DNA of 64,000 nt, taken from positions 1 through 64,000 of the forward strand of contig JBJECE010000009.1 in NCBI GenBank assembly GCA_051870755.1. The letters are read 5' to 3'. This DNA is from W0P28-013 sp051870755 (GTDB lineage Bacteria; Bacteroidota; Bacteroidia; Bacteroidales; Paludibacteraceae). Under the pieces are notes generated by a model. The model was given only the letters and a program-made list of their open reading frames with translations, was not told the origin of the DNA and made no database searches. The translations under genes and the position numbers were made by a program. Positions 7,867-15,504 of this stretch are shown here, in pieces (the first letter of the stretch is position 1; the number at the start of each line of letters is the position of its first letter).

Positions 7867-8682
7867 TTAGTTGATTACGATTTTTTCGGCGACGATGGGT
7901 TCGTTCAGAAATGTCGATGCCGCGGTGCCGAATTTTTCGGCCGATTCGGTCGTCAAGTAGGTGCAGGTGCCGTTAGTCGAACACGGAGTGCGTTGCTCGG
8001 GGTGGCGTTGCAGATAGTCGGCCAGGCTGTCGGCCACGATGTCGCCTTGAGTAACTATGGTTACGTTTTTTGGCGTATATCGACGTATTTTGTCCAGCAT
8101 CAGCGGGTAGTGCGTGCAGCCGAGTATCAGGGTGTCGATGTCGGGGCTTGCTGCAAACAGGTCGTCGAGGTATTTTTTGACGAAATAGTCGGCGCCGGCG
8201 GAGTTATGCTCGTTGTTTTCAATGAGCGGCACCCACATGGGGCACGCCTTGCTGACGATGCGAATGTCGGGATAGAGTTTGGTCGTTTCGAGCGGATAGG
8301 AGCCCGAGCGCACGGTGCCTTCGGTGGCCACAAGTCCCACGGTGCGCGAGTGTGTCAGGCTGTCGAGGCTTTCGATGGTCGGGCGAATCACACCCAATAC
8401 GCGTCGGTCGGGCGCCAAGCGCGGCAGGTCGTTTTGTTGAATGGTGCGCAGGGCTTTGGCCGAGGCGGTGTTGCAGGCCAAAATGACTATTTGGCAGTCG
8501 CGCTCGAATAGTTTTTCGACGCATTGCAGGGTGTAGGTGTACACCATTTCGAACGAACGGGTGCCGTAGGGCGTGCGTGCGTTGTCGCCCAAGTAGATGT
8601 AGTCGTACTGTGGCAGTCGTTGGCGGATTTTGTGCAGAATGGTCAGTCCGCCGTAACCCGAGTCGAAAATGCCTATTTTCAT
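7867..8682 (-). CDS. murI: Glutamate racemase
   Basis: 271 residues from the ATG at 8682, which overlaps the stop of the preceding Skp-like gene as ATGA. It interconverts L- and D-glutamate for peptidoglycan. Family motifs are present: GIFDSGYGGLTILHK at the N-terminus, YLGDNARTPYG, the first catalytic cysteine in ACNTASA, and the second in GCTHYPLM. The length is normal for MurI. It ends the envelope-biogenesis operon that begins with DUF6089 at 14521, a gene order widely conserved in Bacteroidales. Confidence 0.95.
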   Translation of the reverse strand: MKIGIFDSGYGGLTILHKIRQRLPQYDYIYLGDNARTPYGTRSFEMVYTYTLQCVEKLFERDCQIVILACNTASAKALRTIQQNDLPRLAPDRRVLGVIRPTIESLDSLTHSRTVGLVATEGTVRSGSYPLETTKLYPDIRIVSKACPMWVPLIENNEHNSAGADYFVKKYLDDLFAASPDIDTLILGCTHYPLMLDKIRRYTPKNVTIVTQGDIVADSLADYLQRHPEQRTPCSTNGTCTYLTTESAEKFGTAASTFLNEPIVAEKIVIN

Positions 8683-9200
8683 CTTTTCTGTGGCGTCTTT
8701 AGCAATTCTTTCACGGCGTCCGTCAGGTCGATGCACGGTGCGGCGGTGTAGAGTGGCGTGCCACTGTCGAGCACGAGTGTGATGTGTTGTGCGTCGGCGG
8801 CTTGCCGTATAGCGTTTCGCAGTTGTTCGCGCAGCGGCTGTTCGCGTTCGCGGCGTTGTGTTGCAAGGTCGTCGGTGTAGCGTTTGTGGTATAGTACCAA
8901 TCGTTCTTCGTACTCGGTTATTTCGGCTTGGCGTGCCAATTTAATGGGTTCGCTCAGGTTTTTGCCGTTCACGATGTAGTCTTTCACCTTGTTGTTGTAT
9001 TCTGTTTCCATGCGTGCATATTCGTCGTCGTAGTTTTTGGCGAGTTGTGCAAGTTGTGTTTGCACGTCGGCGTATGCAGCCATTTCGGCCAAGGTTTGTT
9101 CGAAGTCGATGTAGCCGATGCGCAGCGTGTCTTGTGCGCAAATGGCGCTCCCTATTGCTGCCAAGGCTGCTATGGTACAGAATAGACGTTTGGTGTTCAT
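8679..9200 (-). CDS. OmpH/Skp-family periplasmic chaperone (third copy)
   Basis: 173 residues. Signal peptide LFCTIAALAAIGSAICAQ; the mature start LRIGYIDFEQTL is typical of the Skp family, followed by a long charged coiled-coil (about residues 45-135) and a C-terminal strand region. Skp-like chaperones hold unfolded outer-membrane proteins on their way to the BamA machine. This is the most diverged of three paralogues in tandem (also 9274-9774 and 9833-10348) and is translationally coupled to murI through ATGA. It has 73 nt between it and the next paralogue. Specialisation is inference. Confidence 0.85.
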   Translation of the reverse strand: MNTKRLFCTIAALAAIGSAICAQDTLRIGYIDFEQTLAEMAAYADVQTQLAQLAKNYDDEYARMETEYNNKVKDYIVNGKNLSEPIKLARQAEITEYEERLVLYHKRYTDDLATQRREREQPLREQLRNAIRQAADAQHITLVLDSGTPLYTAAPCIDLTDAVKELLKTPQKR

Positions 9201-9273
9201 CGTGTTTGTTTATTCGGACAAGAGGCCACCATTGGCAGCCTCTTGCATACGGTTGTTGGCCGCTGTCCGGGTG

Positions 9274-9774
9274 TTAGAGTATGCCCAATTCTTTTTTGAT
9301 GAGCGGCGTAGCATCTACGGCTTTGGACGATTTGTAGAGCAATCCGGCTTCCGATTCGAAAATCATGAAGAAGTTGTTCTTTTGTCCTACCGTTTCGATG
9401 GCGGCGCGCAGTTTGTCCTGTACGGGTTTCAGCAGGGCTTGCTGTTTGGCCTGTGCCTCTTGTTGCAGCGTTTGATAGGTGGTTTGCAGGCGCTCCTGCA
9501 TGCTGTACAACTCTTCTTCGCGTGCGGCGCGTATGGCGTCCGACAGGTTGGCTTTTTCGGCTTCGTAGGCTTTGGCCTTGGTTTGTATTTCGGTCTGCAT
9601 GTCCTGCAGATACTTGGTATTTTTTTCGTTGAAGTCGGCCATCTGTTTTTCGATGTCGCTGATTTCGGGCATCAGCATCATCACCTCTTGTGTGCTGACG
9701 TATCCGATTTTAATCTCTTGTGCCATGGCCATCATGGGCAGGATGGCGGCAAAAAATAATGCAATTTTCTTCAT
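9274..9774 (-). CDS. OmpH/Skp-family periplasmic chaperone (second copy)
   Basis: 166 residues. Signal peptide IALFFAAILPMMAMAQ, then IKIGYVSTQEVMMLMPE, a long helical coiled-coil region (about 35-125) rich in K, E, Q and A, and a C-terminal part with a strand (FFMIFESEAGLLY). This is the OmpH/Skp family, a periplasmic chaperone for beta-barrel proteins. It belongs to the same operon as bamA upstream and the third copy downstream. A -7-like box (TACCTTTG, minus strand, 9827-9820) lies 46 nt before its start, so it may also be transcribed separately. Confidence 0.87.
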   Translation of the reverse strand: MKKIALFFAAILPMMAMAQEIKIGYVSTQEVMMLMPEISDIEKQMADFNEKNTKYLQDMQTEIQTKAKAYEAEKANLSDAIRAAREEELYSMQERLQTTYQTLQQEAQAKQQALLKPVQDKLRAAIETVGQKNNFFMIFESEAGLLYKSSKAVDATPLIKKELGIL

Positions 9775-9819
9775 GTTTACGTTTGTTTTTTTGAATTTGA
9801 TGTTTGTTGTTTTCGGCTA

Positions 9820-9827
9820 CAAAGGTA
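9820..9827 (-). promoter_or_regulatory. Possible internal -7 promoter box
   Basis: TACCTTTG on the minus strand, 46 nt before the second Skp-like gene. No TTTG lies at the right spacing, so this is only a half-match to the Bacteroidota consensus. Confidence 0.3.
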
Positions 9828-9832
9828 GTGAT

Positions 9833-10348
9833 TTATTTTGAATATCCAAGTTTTTCGAGTACTTCGTCGCTAATGTCGATTTTTGGTGCGGCATACACAA
9901 GACTCATGTCCGACGATTTGTCGATGATGAGTTGGTAGCCTTTTTCGGTGGCTACGCTTTGTACGGCGGTGAAAATCTCTTCGTGAATGGGTTTCATCAG
10001 ACTTTCGCGTTTTTTGTACAATTCACCCTCGACGCCGAAGTATTTGCGTTTCAGTTCGTTGGCCTCTTTCTCTTTGGCTACGATTTCTTCTTCGCGTTGC
10101 ACTTTCATCTCGTCCGTCAGGAATACGAGTTCGGTTTGGTAGTTTTTGTACATGGTTTGTGTTTCGGCCAGCATGTTTTCGACCTCTTTTTGCCATTTTT
10201 TCGAGAGTTGGTCGAGTTGTTCGTTGGCGGTTTCGTAGGCCGGTATGGCTTTCAGTATGTAGTCCATATCAACCAAGGCAAATTTTTGTGCATCGACAGC
10301 CGTGGCGGCAATCAGTGCGAGGGCTAAAGTTAAGACAATTTTTTTCAT
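9833..10348 (-). CDS. OmpH/Skp-family periplasmic chaperone (first copy)
   Basis: 171 residues. Signal peptide IVLTLALALIAATAVDAQ, then FALVDMDYILKAIPAYE (the classic Skp N-terminus), a coiled-coil of about 90 residues (QLSKKWQKEVENMLAETQ onwards), and a C-terminal strand with YQLIIDKSSDMSLVY. It directly follows bamA (57 nt), as in most Bacteroidota, and is the canonical Skp of the operon. It should carry nascent outer-membrane barrels through the periplasm. Confidence 0.9.
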   Translation of the reverse strand: MKKIVLTLALALIAATAVDAQKFALVDMDYILKAIPAYETANEQLDQLSKKWQKEVENMLAETQTMYKNYQTELVFLTDEMKVQREEEIVAKEKEANELKRKYFGVEGELYKKRESLMKPIHEEIFTAVQSVATEKGYQLIIDKSSDMSLVYAAPKIDISDEVLEKLGYSK

Positions 10349-10405
10349 AGTTGTATTGTTTTTGATTGTTTATAATTTCGTGTGTTACAAAAAGTGTGCC
10401 AAATG

Positions 10406-13081
10406 TTAAAATTCTTGTCCGAGTACGAAGTGGAATTGGCTGCCACCATGTTCTTTGTCGTCGAAGCCCCAACCCCAATCGACGCCCAGCAGGCCGAACA
10501 TGGGCAGATAGACTCTGAGACCGACGCCCGCCGATCGTTTCAGGTCGAACGGGTTGAACTTTTTGAAGTCGCTCCAGCAGTTGCCTGCTTCGACGAATGC
10601 CAATGCCCAGATGTTGGTTTGCCCTTTCAGCAAGATGGGATAGCGCAGTTCCATGGTGAGGCGCGTGTATAGGTTGCCGTTGTAGTAGCCGTTGTTGTCC
10701 ACCGGCGTGAGCGACAGGTTTTCGTAGCCGCGCAGGCCGACGGTTTCGGTGCCGGCGGTGGTGTAGCCCGACATGCCGTCGCCGCCGAGGGTGAATTTTT
10801 CGAAAGGCGACTGTTTGTGTTTGTTGTAGTAACCCAAAAATCCGTATTCGGCGCGTGTCATCAGCACGAGTTTTTCGTCGTGGGTGAGCGGTGTGAACAT
10901 TTTGGCGGTGAATTTCCATTTGTGGTATTCGAGCCAGCGTACCTGTTCTTCGAGCGGCATGGTGCTGTAGTCTTTGCCATCGACCAACGAGTAAGGGAAC
11001 GTGGCTTTGACCGACAAGGCAAACGACGAGCCGCGACGGGTGTAGATGGGGTTGAATATGGAGTTGCGCGACCATGTGATGCCGATGGACAGGTTGTTCG
11101 ACACGGCGTTGGTAAGTCCGGCAAATAGGTAGGAGTAGTTCCAATCCTTCAGGTGGTAGCGTTGGTACGACAGTTCGGTGTAGAGGCTGAAGTAGTCGTC
11201 GGGCCACGACAGGCGCGTGCCTATGCCGACAGCCACACCGAGCGTGCGCAGATAGACGTTTTTGTCGTATTCCGATTCGCCCGTGTAGTAGCCGTTGTTG
11301 TAGTAGTAATTGTTGCCGTAGTAACTGTTGTAATAACTGTTAATCAGGTTGTTATAGTTTTCGCGGAAACGTTTGCTGTAGCCTGTCTGTATGGAATAAT
11401 AGACGCTTATCGACAGCGAATTTGGTCGTTTGCCGCCCAACCATGGTTCGTAAAACGAGATGCCATAGTTTTGGTAGTAGATGCCGTTGGTTTGTGCGCG
11501 TATGCTCAAGGTTTGACCTTCGCCTTGCGGCACTATTTTGTACATCTCTTTTTTGAAGAGGTTTTGGATGGCAAAGTTGGTGAATTTGAGTGCCAGCGAG
11601 AAGACGACGCCCGATTGTCCGTAGCCGGCCGAAAATTCGATTTGGTCGCTCGATTTTGTTTCGAGATTGAGGCCAATATCCACGGTGCCGTCTTCGGGAT
11701 TTGGTTGTATATCAACGCCGGTGAATAGTTTTTCTTCGTCGAATTGTTTCATTTGTGCCAATTCGCGCAGTGTGCGTATCAAGTCCGATTGGCTGTAGAG
11801 GTTGCCGGGTTTGATGCGCAATTCGCGGCGTATCACATGTTCGTACAGGCGCGTGTTGCCGGTGATGGTGATGTTGTTGATGGTGGCCTGTTTGCCTTCG
11901 TAGATGCGCATTTCGTAGTCGATGCTGTCGCCGTCGATGTTGATTTCGACAGGGTCGAGGTTGAAAAACAGGTAACCGTTGTCCTGATAGAGTTTGGCTA
12001 CGGCGTCATCGTCTTCGTTCAGGCGTTTGTTCAGTTGTTTCAGGTTGTAGATGTCGCCGCGGCGAATGTTCAGCACGTGCGACAAGTATTCGCTTGGATA
12101 GACGGTGTTGCCCGCCCAAGTGATGTTGCGGAAGTAGTATTTTTTGCCTTCGTCGATGGTGAGGTACACATCGACGTGGTTTTCGTCGTACTTGGCCACA
12201 CTGTCGTAGGTGATGGCGGCATCGCGATAGCCTATTTCGTTGTATTTGGCTATGAGCAGCGATTTGTCGTTTTCAAATTCCGACGCGATGAATTTTTTGC
12301 TGCGGAAGAGCGTGAGCAGATTTTTCGGTCGGTTGGTTTTCTTCATCGCCAAGTCTATTTTGTTGAGCGACAGGGCGTTATTTCCTTCGACGTAGATTTC
12401 GTGTACGCGTACTTTGTCTTTTTTATCGACGTTGACGTCAAGCAATACCGAACCGGGTTGCGTGGGGTCGGGTTTTTGGTATATCACGACGGAGGCGTTG
12501 TAGTAGCCTTTGCCGGCCATCTCTTTTTGTATAGCTATTTTGGCGCGGTCGAGCAGGTCGGGAGTGATTTGGTTGCCGCGTGCGAGTCCGGTTTTGGGTA
12601 TCACGTCCTCTTCTTCCGATTTTTTCAGGCCATAGTAGTTCACTCGCGATATGCGCGGGCGTTGTTTCAAGGCTATTTCGAGCCACACTTGTCCGTTTTC
12701 GATTTTGTTGGCCAAAATTTGGACGTCGGAAAAGTAGCCTTGTTTCCAGAAGCGTTTTACGGCGTTGGTTATTTCGGCACCGGGTATTTTGATTTTTTGT
12801 CCTTTCGACAAGCCCGAAAATCCGATGATGATGAAATCTTCGTAAGTGTCGGCGCCGGTTACTTTGATGTCGGCAATGGTAACTTCTTCGGCCGGCATGG
12901 CGTAGTCGATGACGGGCTTGGCGGCTTCGGGCAGGTTTTCGCGAACGCTGTCTGTCGCCGTTGTGTCGATGGCAGTTGATGCCGGCGCAGGCGCAATGCT
13001 GTCGGTGTGTTGTGCCGTGGCGTTGGCGGCGCACATCATCATCGATAGTAACAGGCAATATGTTTTGGTGTGTTTGCGCAT
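10406..13081 (-). CDS. bamA: Outer-membrane assembly factor BamA
   Basis: 891 residues. Signal peptide, a Pro/Ala/Thr-rich linker (residues ~25-60), then POTRA repeats (about 65-450, starting IADIKVTGADTYEDF), each with the usual GN/GL turns, and a C-terminal 16-strand barrel. The barrel carries the FSLALKF-type strand entrances and the family VRWLEYHKW/GLRVYLPMFGLLGVDWGWGFD end, and finishes in a terminal aromatic residue (GQEF). BamA folds and inserts beta-barrel proteins into the outer membrane. Its neighbours are uppS upstream (8-nt gap) and three Skp-like chaperones downstream, the standard Bacteroidota arrangement. Length is normal for the phylum. Confidence 0.95.
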   Translation of the reverse strand: MRKHTKTYCLLLSMMMCAANATAQHTDSIAPAPASTAIDTTATDSVRENLPEAAKPVIDYAMPAEEVTIADIKVTGADTYEDFIIIGFSGLSKGQKIKIPGAEITNAVKRFWKQGYFSDVQILANKIENGQVWLEIALKQRPRISRVNYYGLKKSEEEDVIPKTGLARGNQITPDLLDRAKIAIQKEMAGKGYYNASVVIYQKPDPTQPGSVLLDVNVDKKDKVRVHEIYVEGNNALSLNKIDLAMKKTNRPKNLLTLFRSKKFIASEFENDKSLLIAKYNEIGYRDAAITYDSVAKYDENHVDVYLTIDEGKKYYFRNITWAGNTVYPSEYLSHVLNIRRGDIYNLKQLNKRLNEDDDAVAKLYQDNGYLFFNLDPVEINIDGDSIDYEMRIYEGKQATINNITITGNTRLYEHVIRRELRIKPGNLYSQSDLIRTLRELAQMKQFDEEKLFTGVDIQPNPEDGTVDIGLNLETKSSDQIEFSAGYGQSGVVFSLALKFTNFAIQNLFKKEMYKIVPQGEGQTLSIRAQTNGIYYQNYGISFYEPWLGGKRPNSLSISVYYSIQTGYSKRFRENYNNLINSYYNSYYGNNYYYNNGYYTGESEYDKNVYLRTLGVAVGIGTRLSWPDDYFSLYTELSYQRYHLKDWNYSYLFAGLTNAVSNNLSIGITWSRNSIFNPIYTRRGSSFALSVKATFPYSLVDGKDYSTMPLEEQVRWLEYHKWKFTAKMFTPLTHDEKLVLMTRAEYGFLGYYNKHKQSPFEKFTLGGDGMSGYTTAGTETVGLRGYENLSLTPVDNNGYYNGNLYTRLTMELRYPILLKGQTNIWALAFVEAGNCWSDFKKFNPFDLKRSAGVGLRVYLPMFGLLGVDWGWGFDDKEHGGSQFHFVLGQEF

Positions 13082-13088
13082 TCGGTGG

Positions 13089-13844
13089 TTATTTGCCGGT
13101 TATCTGTTCGCTGGTTTTGCCGAAACGTCGTTCGCGGTGTTGGTAATCGACGATGGCCTTGTACAACTCTTCTTCGCGAAAGTCGGGCCAATGTGTCGGC
13201 GTGAAATAGAGTTCGCTGTAGGCTATTTGCCACAGCAGGAAGTTGCTGATGCGCACTTCGCCGCTGGTCCGAATCAGCAGGTCGGGGTCGGGAATGCCGG
13301 CGGTGGTGAGTGCGGCCGATATGGTTTGTTCGTCGATGTCGTCGGGTTGCAGTGTGCCGTCTTTCACTTGTTGTGCTATTTGCTGCATGGCGTTGGTCAG
13401 TTCCCAGCGTGCCGAGTAGCTGAGTGCCAGCACAAGCGACAGTCCGGTGTTTTTGGCCGTCTCGTCGATGCATTGTTGCAGGCGTGCGGCCACATGGGCG
13501 GGCATGCGTTTGAGGTCGCCGATGGCCAGCAGACGGATGTTGTTTTGGTGGAACGTCGGTGTCTCTTTCACGATGTTTTCGACCAGCAGTTCCATCAGGG
13601 CATCGACTTCGGCTTGCGGACGGTTCCAATTTTCGGTGGAGAATGTGTAGAGTGTCAGATATTTGATGCCGATTTCGGTGGCGGCTTCGGTGATTTTGCG
13701 TACCGAAACGACGCCGTTTTGGTGTCCGACCAAGCGGTCGTAGCCGCGCTCTTTTGCCCACCGTCCGTTGCCGTCCATGATGATGGCAATGTGTTGCGGC
13801 AGGTTATTGCGGTCGATTTGCGATTTATATGTTTCTGTGTTCAT
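13089..13844 (-). CDS. uppS: Isoprenyl transferase (undecaprenyl diphosphate synthase)
   Basis: 251 residues from the ATG at 13844, whose ATGA overlaps the stop of the DUF6089 gene; the longer 265-residue reading lacks support. It condenses isopentenyl diphosphates into undecaprenyl diphosphate, the carrier lipid for cell-wall synthesis. Motifs: IAIIMDGNGRWAKERG (catalytic Asp, P-loop-like), LTLYTFSTENWNRP, and near the C-terminus DLLIRTSGEVRISNFLLWQ with the RTSGE..R signature, followed by ELYFTPTHWPDF. It lies 8 nt upstream of bamA in the envelope operon. Confidence 0.96.
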   Translation of the reverse strand: MNTETYKSQIDRNNLPQHIAIIMDGNGRWAKERGYDRLVGHQNGVVSVRKITEAATEIGIKYLTLYTFSTENWNRPQAEVDALMELLVENIVKETPTFHQNNIRLLAIGDLKRMPAHVAARLQQCIDETAKNTGLSLVLALSYSARWELTNAMQQIAQQVKDGTLQPDDIDEQTISAALTTAGIPDPDLLIRTSGEVRISNFLLWQIAYSELYFTPTHWPDFREEELYKAIVDYQHRERRFGKTSEQITGK

Positions 13845-14521
13845 CGTTTCGATTTTATTTTTGTTATTTTTCGGCAAGGTGCGCATATTTCAAGAAAATC
13901 GCACGAGAGATAGAGTCCGAATGTGGAGAACCAGTCGCGATTGTTGAACACGCCGGCGTTCAGATGGTAGGGGTCATCGACGTTGTCGAAATTGTCGGCG
14001 AGCAGTTTGTGCATAGTCCATGCTGCGCCGATGTTCCAGCGTCGCCCGAGTTTTACTTTGACTCCCAATCCGAACGGCACGTTTGCCGCAAAATGTGTGT
14101 GCGCCAGGTCGTAGGCCGTGAAACCGATGCCGGCGAACACGTATGGTGTTACTATCGAGGCATTCTCTTCGTATTTGCGCGCGCCGTAGTTCCAAAAGTT
14201 GAACGTATAGAGTGCGCTCACATCGACGAAATCGGTATTGGTGCGTTGGCCTTCGACGGGTTCGATGCCGGCGTAGCCTCCGTTGATTTCGATGCCGAAT
14301 TCGTGATGCCCCGAATGTTTGTATTTCAAAAAACCGCCGAACGAAGGTCCTATGTTGGTGAATGGCACTGCGTTGACATCGCCCAAATAGAATGCGCCGC
14401 CTCCGTTCAGTCCGAACTCGATATAGTATTTCACGAGGTCGGGGTTGCGCTGTGCCGCTACCGATGTGGCGAGGCACAAAATCAACATTGTAAGTATTGT
14501 GTGTAAACTGTTTTTGAGCAT
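13841..14521 (-). CDS. DUF6089 family outer-membrane beta-barrel protein
   Basis: About 226 residues from ATG 14521 (an in-frame ATG at 14539 is also possible). Signal peptide LHTILTMLILCLATSVAAQ, then a small beta-barrel pattern with many glycines and aromatics (YYIEFGLNGGGAFYLGDVN, a hallmark of DUF6089). In Bacteroidota this gene is nearly always first in the uppS-bamA-Skp operon, as here. The role is unknown but the position implies outer-membrane biogenesis. The tail is basic (KITKIKSKR), which is unusual for a barrel C-terminus and may reflect readthrough of the family end. Confidence 0.8.
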   Translation of the reverse strand: MLKNSLHTILTMLILCLATSVAAQRNPDLVKYYIEFGLNGGGAFYLGDVNAVPFTNIGPSFGGFLKYKHSGHHEFGIEINGGYAGIEPVEGQRTNTDFVDVSALYTFNFWNYGARKYEENASIVTPYVFAGIGFTAYDLAHTHFAANVPFGLGVKVKLGRRWNIGAAWTMHKLLADNFDNVDDPYHLNAGVFNNRDWFSTFGLYLSCDFLEICAPCRKITKIKSKR

Positions 14522-14678
14522 AAAAATCGACAACTTCACACAAATAGAACGTACAAATGTTTGAAAAATTGCTGCAAAAATAGTGTTTTTTCTTGAGATT
14601 CAGGCTATAAATGTTGTTGTTACGTTTGTTTTTAACAAAAAAAAGTACAAAATGGGGCGATTTATTGACGAAAACGGG

Positions 14679-15293
14679 TCAAAATTCGAGTTTCAGTTGT
14701 TGTTCAAGCAGTTGAAAAGTCAGTCGATGGTGCGGTGTTGTGCCATATTGTGCGATGGCGGCGCGGTGTTTGGCGGTGGGGTAACCTTTGTTGGCCTGCC
14801 AATCGTATTGCGGAAATTCGTCGGCCAGCCGGCGCATGTATTCGTCGCGGTGAGTTTTGGCCAACACCGATGCGGCAGCTATGGACAAGTATTTGCCGTC
14901 GCCTTTGACGATGGTGTGGTACGGAATGTCGTGGTAGGGTTTGAAGCGGTTGCCGTCGATGATGAGGTGTTGCGGCACGACGGCGAGTGCGTCGATGGCA
15001 CGGTGCATGGCCAGAATGGAGGCGGCGAGTATGTTTATTTCGTCGATTTCGCGTGGCGACACTTGCGCTACAGCCCACGCCACGGCTTCGCGCTCGATAA
15101 TGGGGCGTAGTTGGTCGCGTTGGCGTTCGGTGAGTTGTTTGCTGTCGTTGAGTAGTGGGTTTTCGAAGTCGTCGGGCAAGATGACGGCGGCTGCGAATAC
15201 GGGTCCTGCCAGGCATCCGCGACCGGCTTCGTCGCAGCCGGCTTCAATAACATCGGGCAGTAAATTGTGTGCGAGTGGCTGATGTTGTTTCAT
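14679..15293 (-). CDS. rnhB: Ribonuclease HII
   Basis: 204 residues. It cleaves RNA in RNA-DNA hybrids, including single ribonucleotides in DNA. The catalytic acid signature is EAGCDEAGRGCLAGPVFAAA (Asp and Glu in DEAGRG), with further acidic residues in LNDSKQLTERQR, HLIIDGNRF and ASVLAKTHRDEYM. Length is normal. It is transcribed alone, and a TACCTTTG box at 15306-15299 leaves only 5 nt before the ATG, which would make the mRNA leaderless or nearly so. Confidence 0.95.
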   Translation of the reverse strand: MKQHQPLAHNLLPDVIEAGCDEAGRGCLAGPVFAAAVILPDDFENPLLNDSKQLTERQRDQLRPIIEREAVAWAVAQVSPREIDEINILAASILAMHRAIDALAVVPQHLIIDGNRFKPYHDIPYHTIVKGDGKYLSIAAASVLAKTHRDEYMRRLADEFPQYDWQANKGYPTAKHRAAIAQYGTTPHHRLTFQLLEQQLKLEF

Positions 15294-15298
15294 GTGTA

Positions 15299-15306
15299 CA
15301 AAGGTA
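15299..15306 (-). promoter_or_regulatory. -7 promoter box of rnhB
   Basis: TACCTTTG on the minus strand, ending 5 nt before the rnhB ATG. No clear TTTG lies 19-21 nt upstream. If used, the transcript would start at or next to the start codon. Confidence 0.4.
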
Positions 15307-15384
15307 CGGCTTTTTGGCGGGTTGTTATGTTAAAAATATATAAAAATTACATTTGTGTAGTGCTGTTGGTTGGGAAAAAAGTTG

Positions 15385-15484
15385 TAATTTTGCAGGTCGA
15401 TTTTTGCGAAAATCGTTCTTTTTTGATGTGTTGCGCCTTGGTAAAGGCAAGGGTTTTTCCCTATAATATTCCGCGATTTTTTTT
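15385..15484 (+). promoter_or_regulatory. Promoter box and structured leader of the efflux operon
   Basis: TAATTTTG at 15385-15392 fits the -7 consensus. The leader that follows can form a stem (AAAATCG at 15409-15415 with CGATTTT at 15474-15480) running into eight T residues (15477-15484), which resembles an intrinsic terminator. Inside it, two mutually exclusive hairpins overlap: GCCTT/AAGGC (15435-15448) and CCTTG/CAAGG (15436-15452). This may be an attenuator; no ligand class is recognised. Confidence 0.35.
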
Positions 15485-15504
15485 GTTTTGTAGAGGATTA
15501 ACCT

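Noticed and set aside
11744..12979. Long plus-strand reading frame of 411 codons opposite bamA
   Set aside because: It mirrors bamA, whose motifs and operon position are clear. The opposite frame has no domain and is a product of the codon bias of the real gene.
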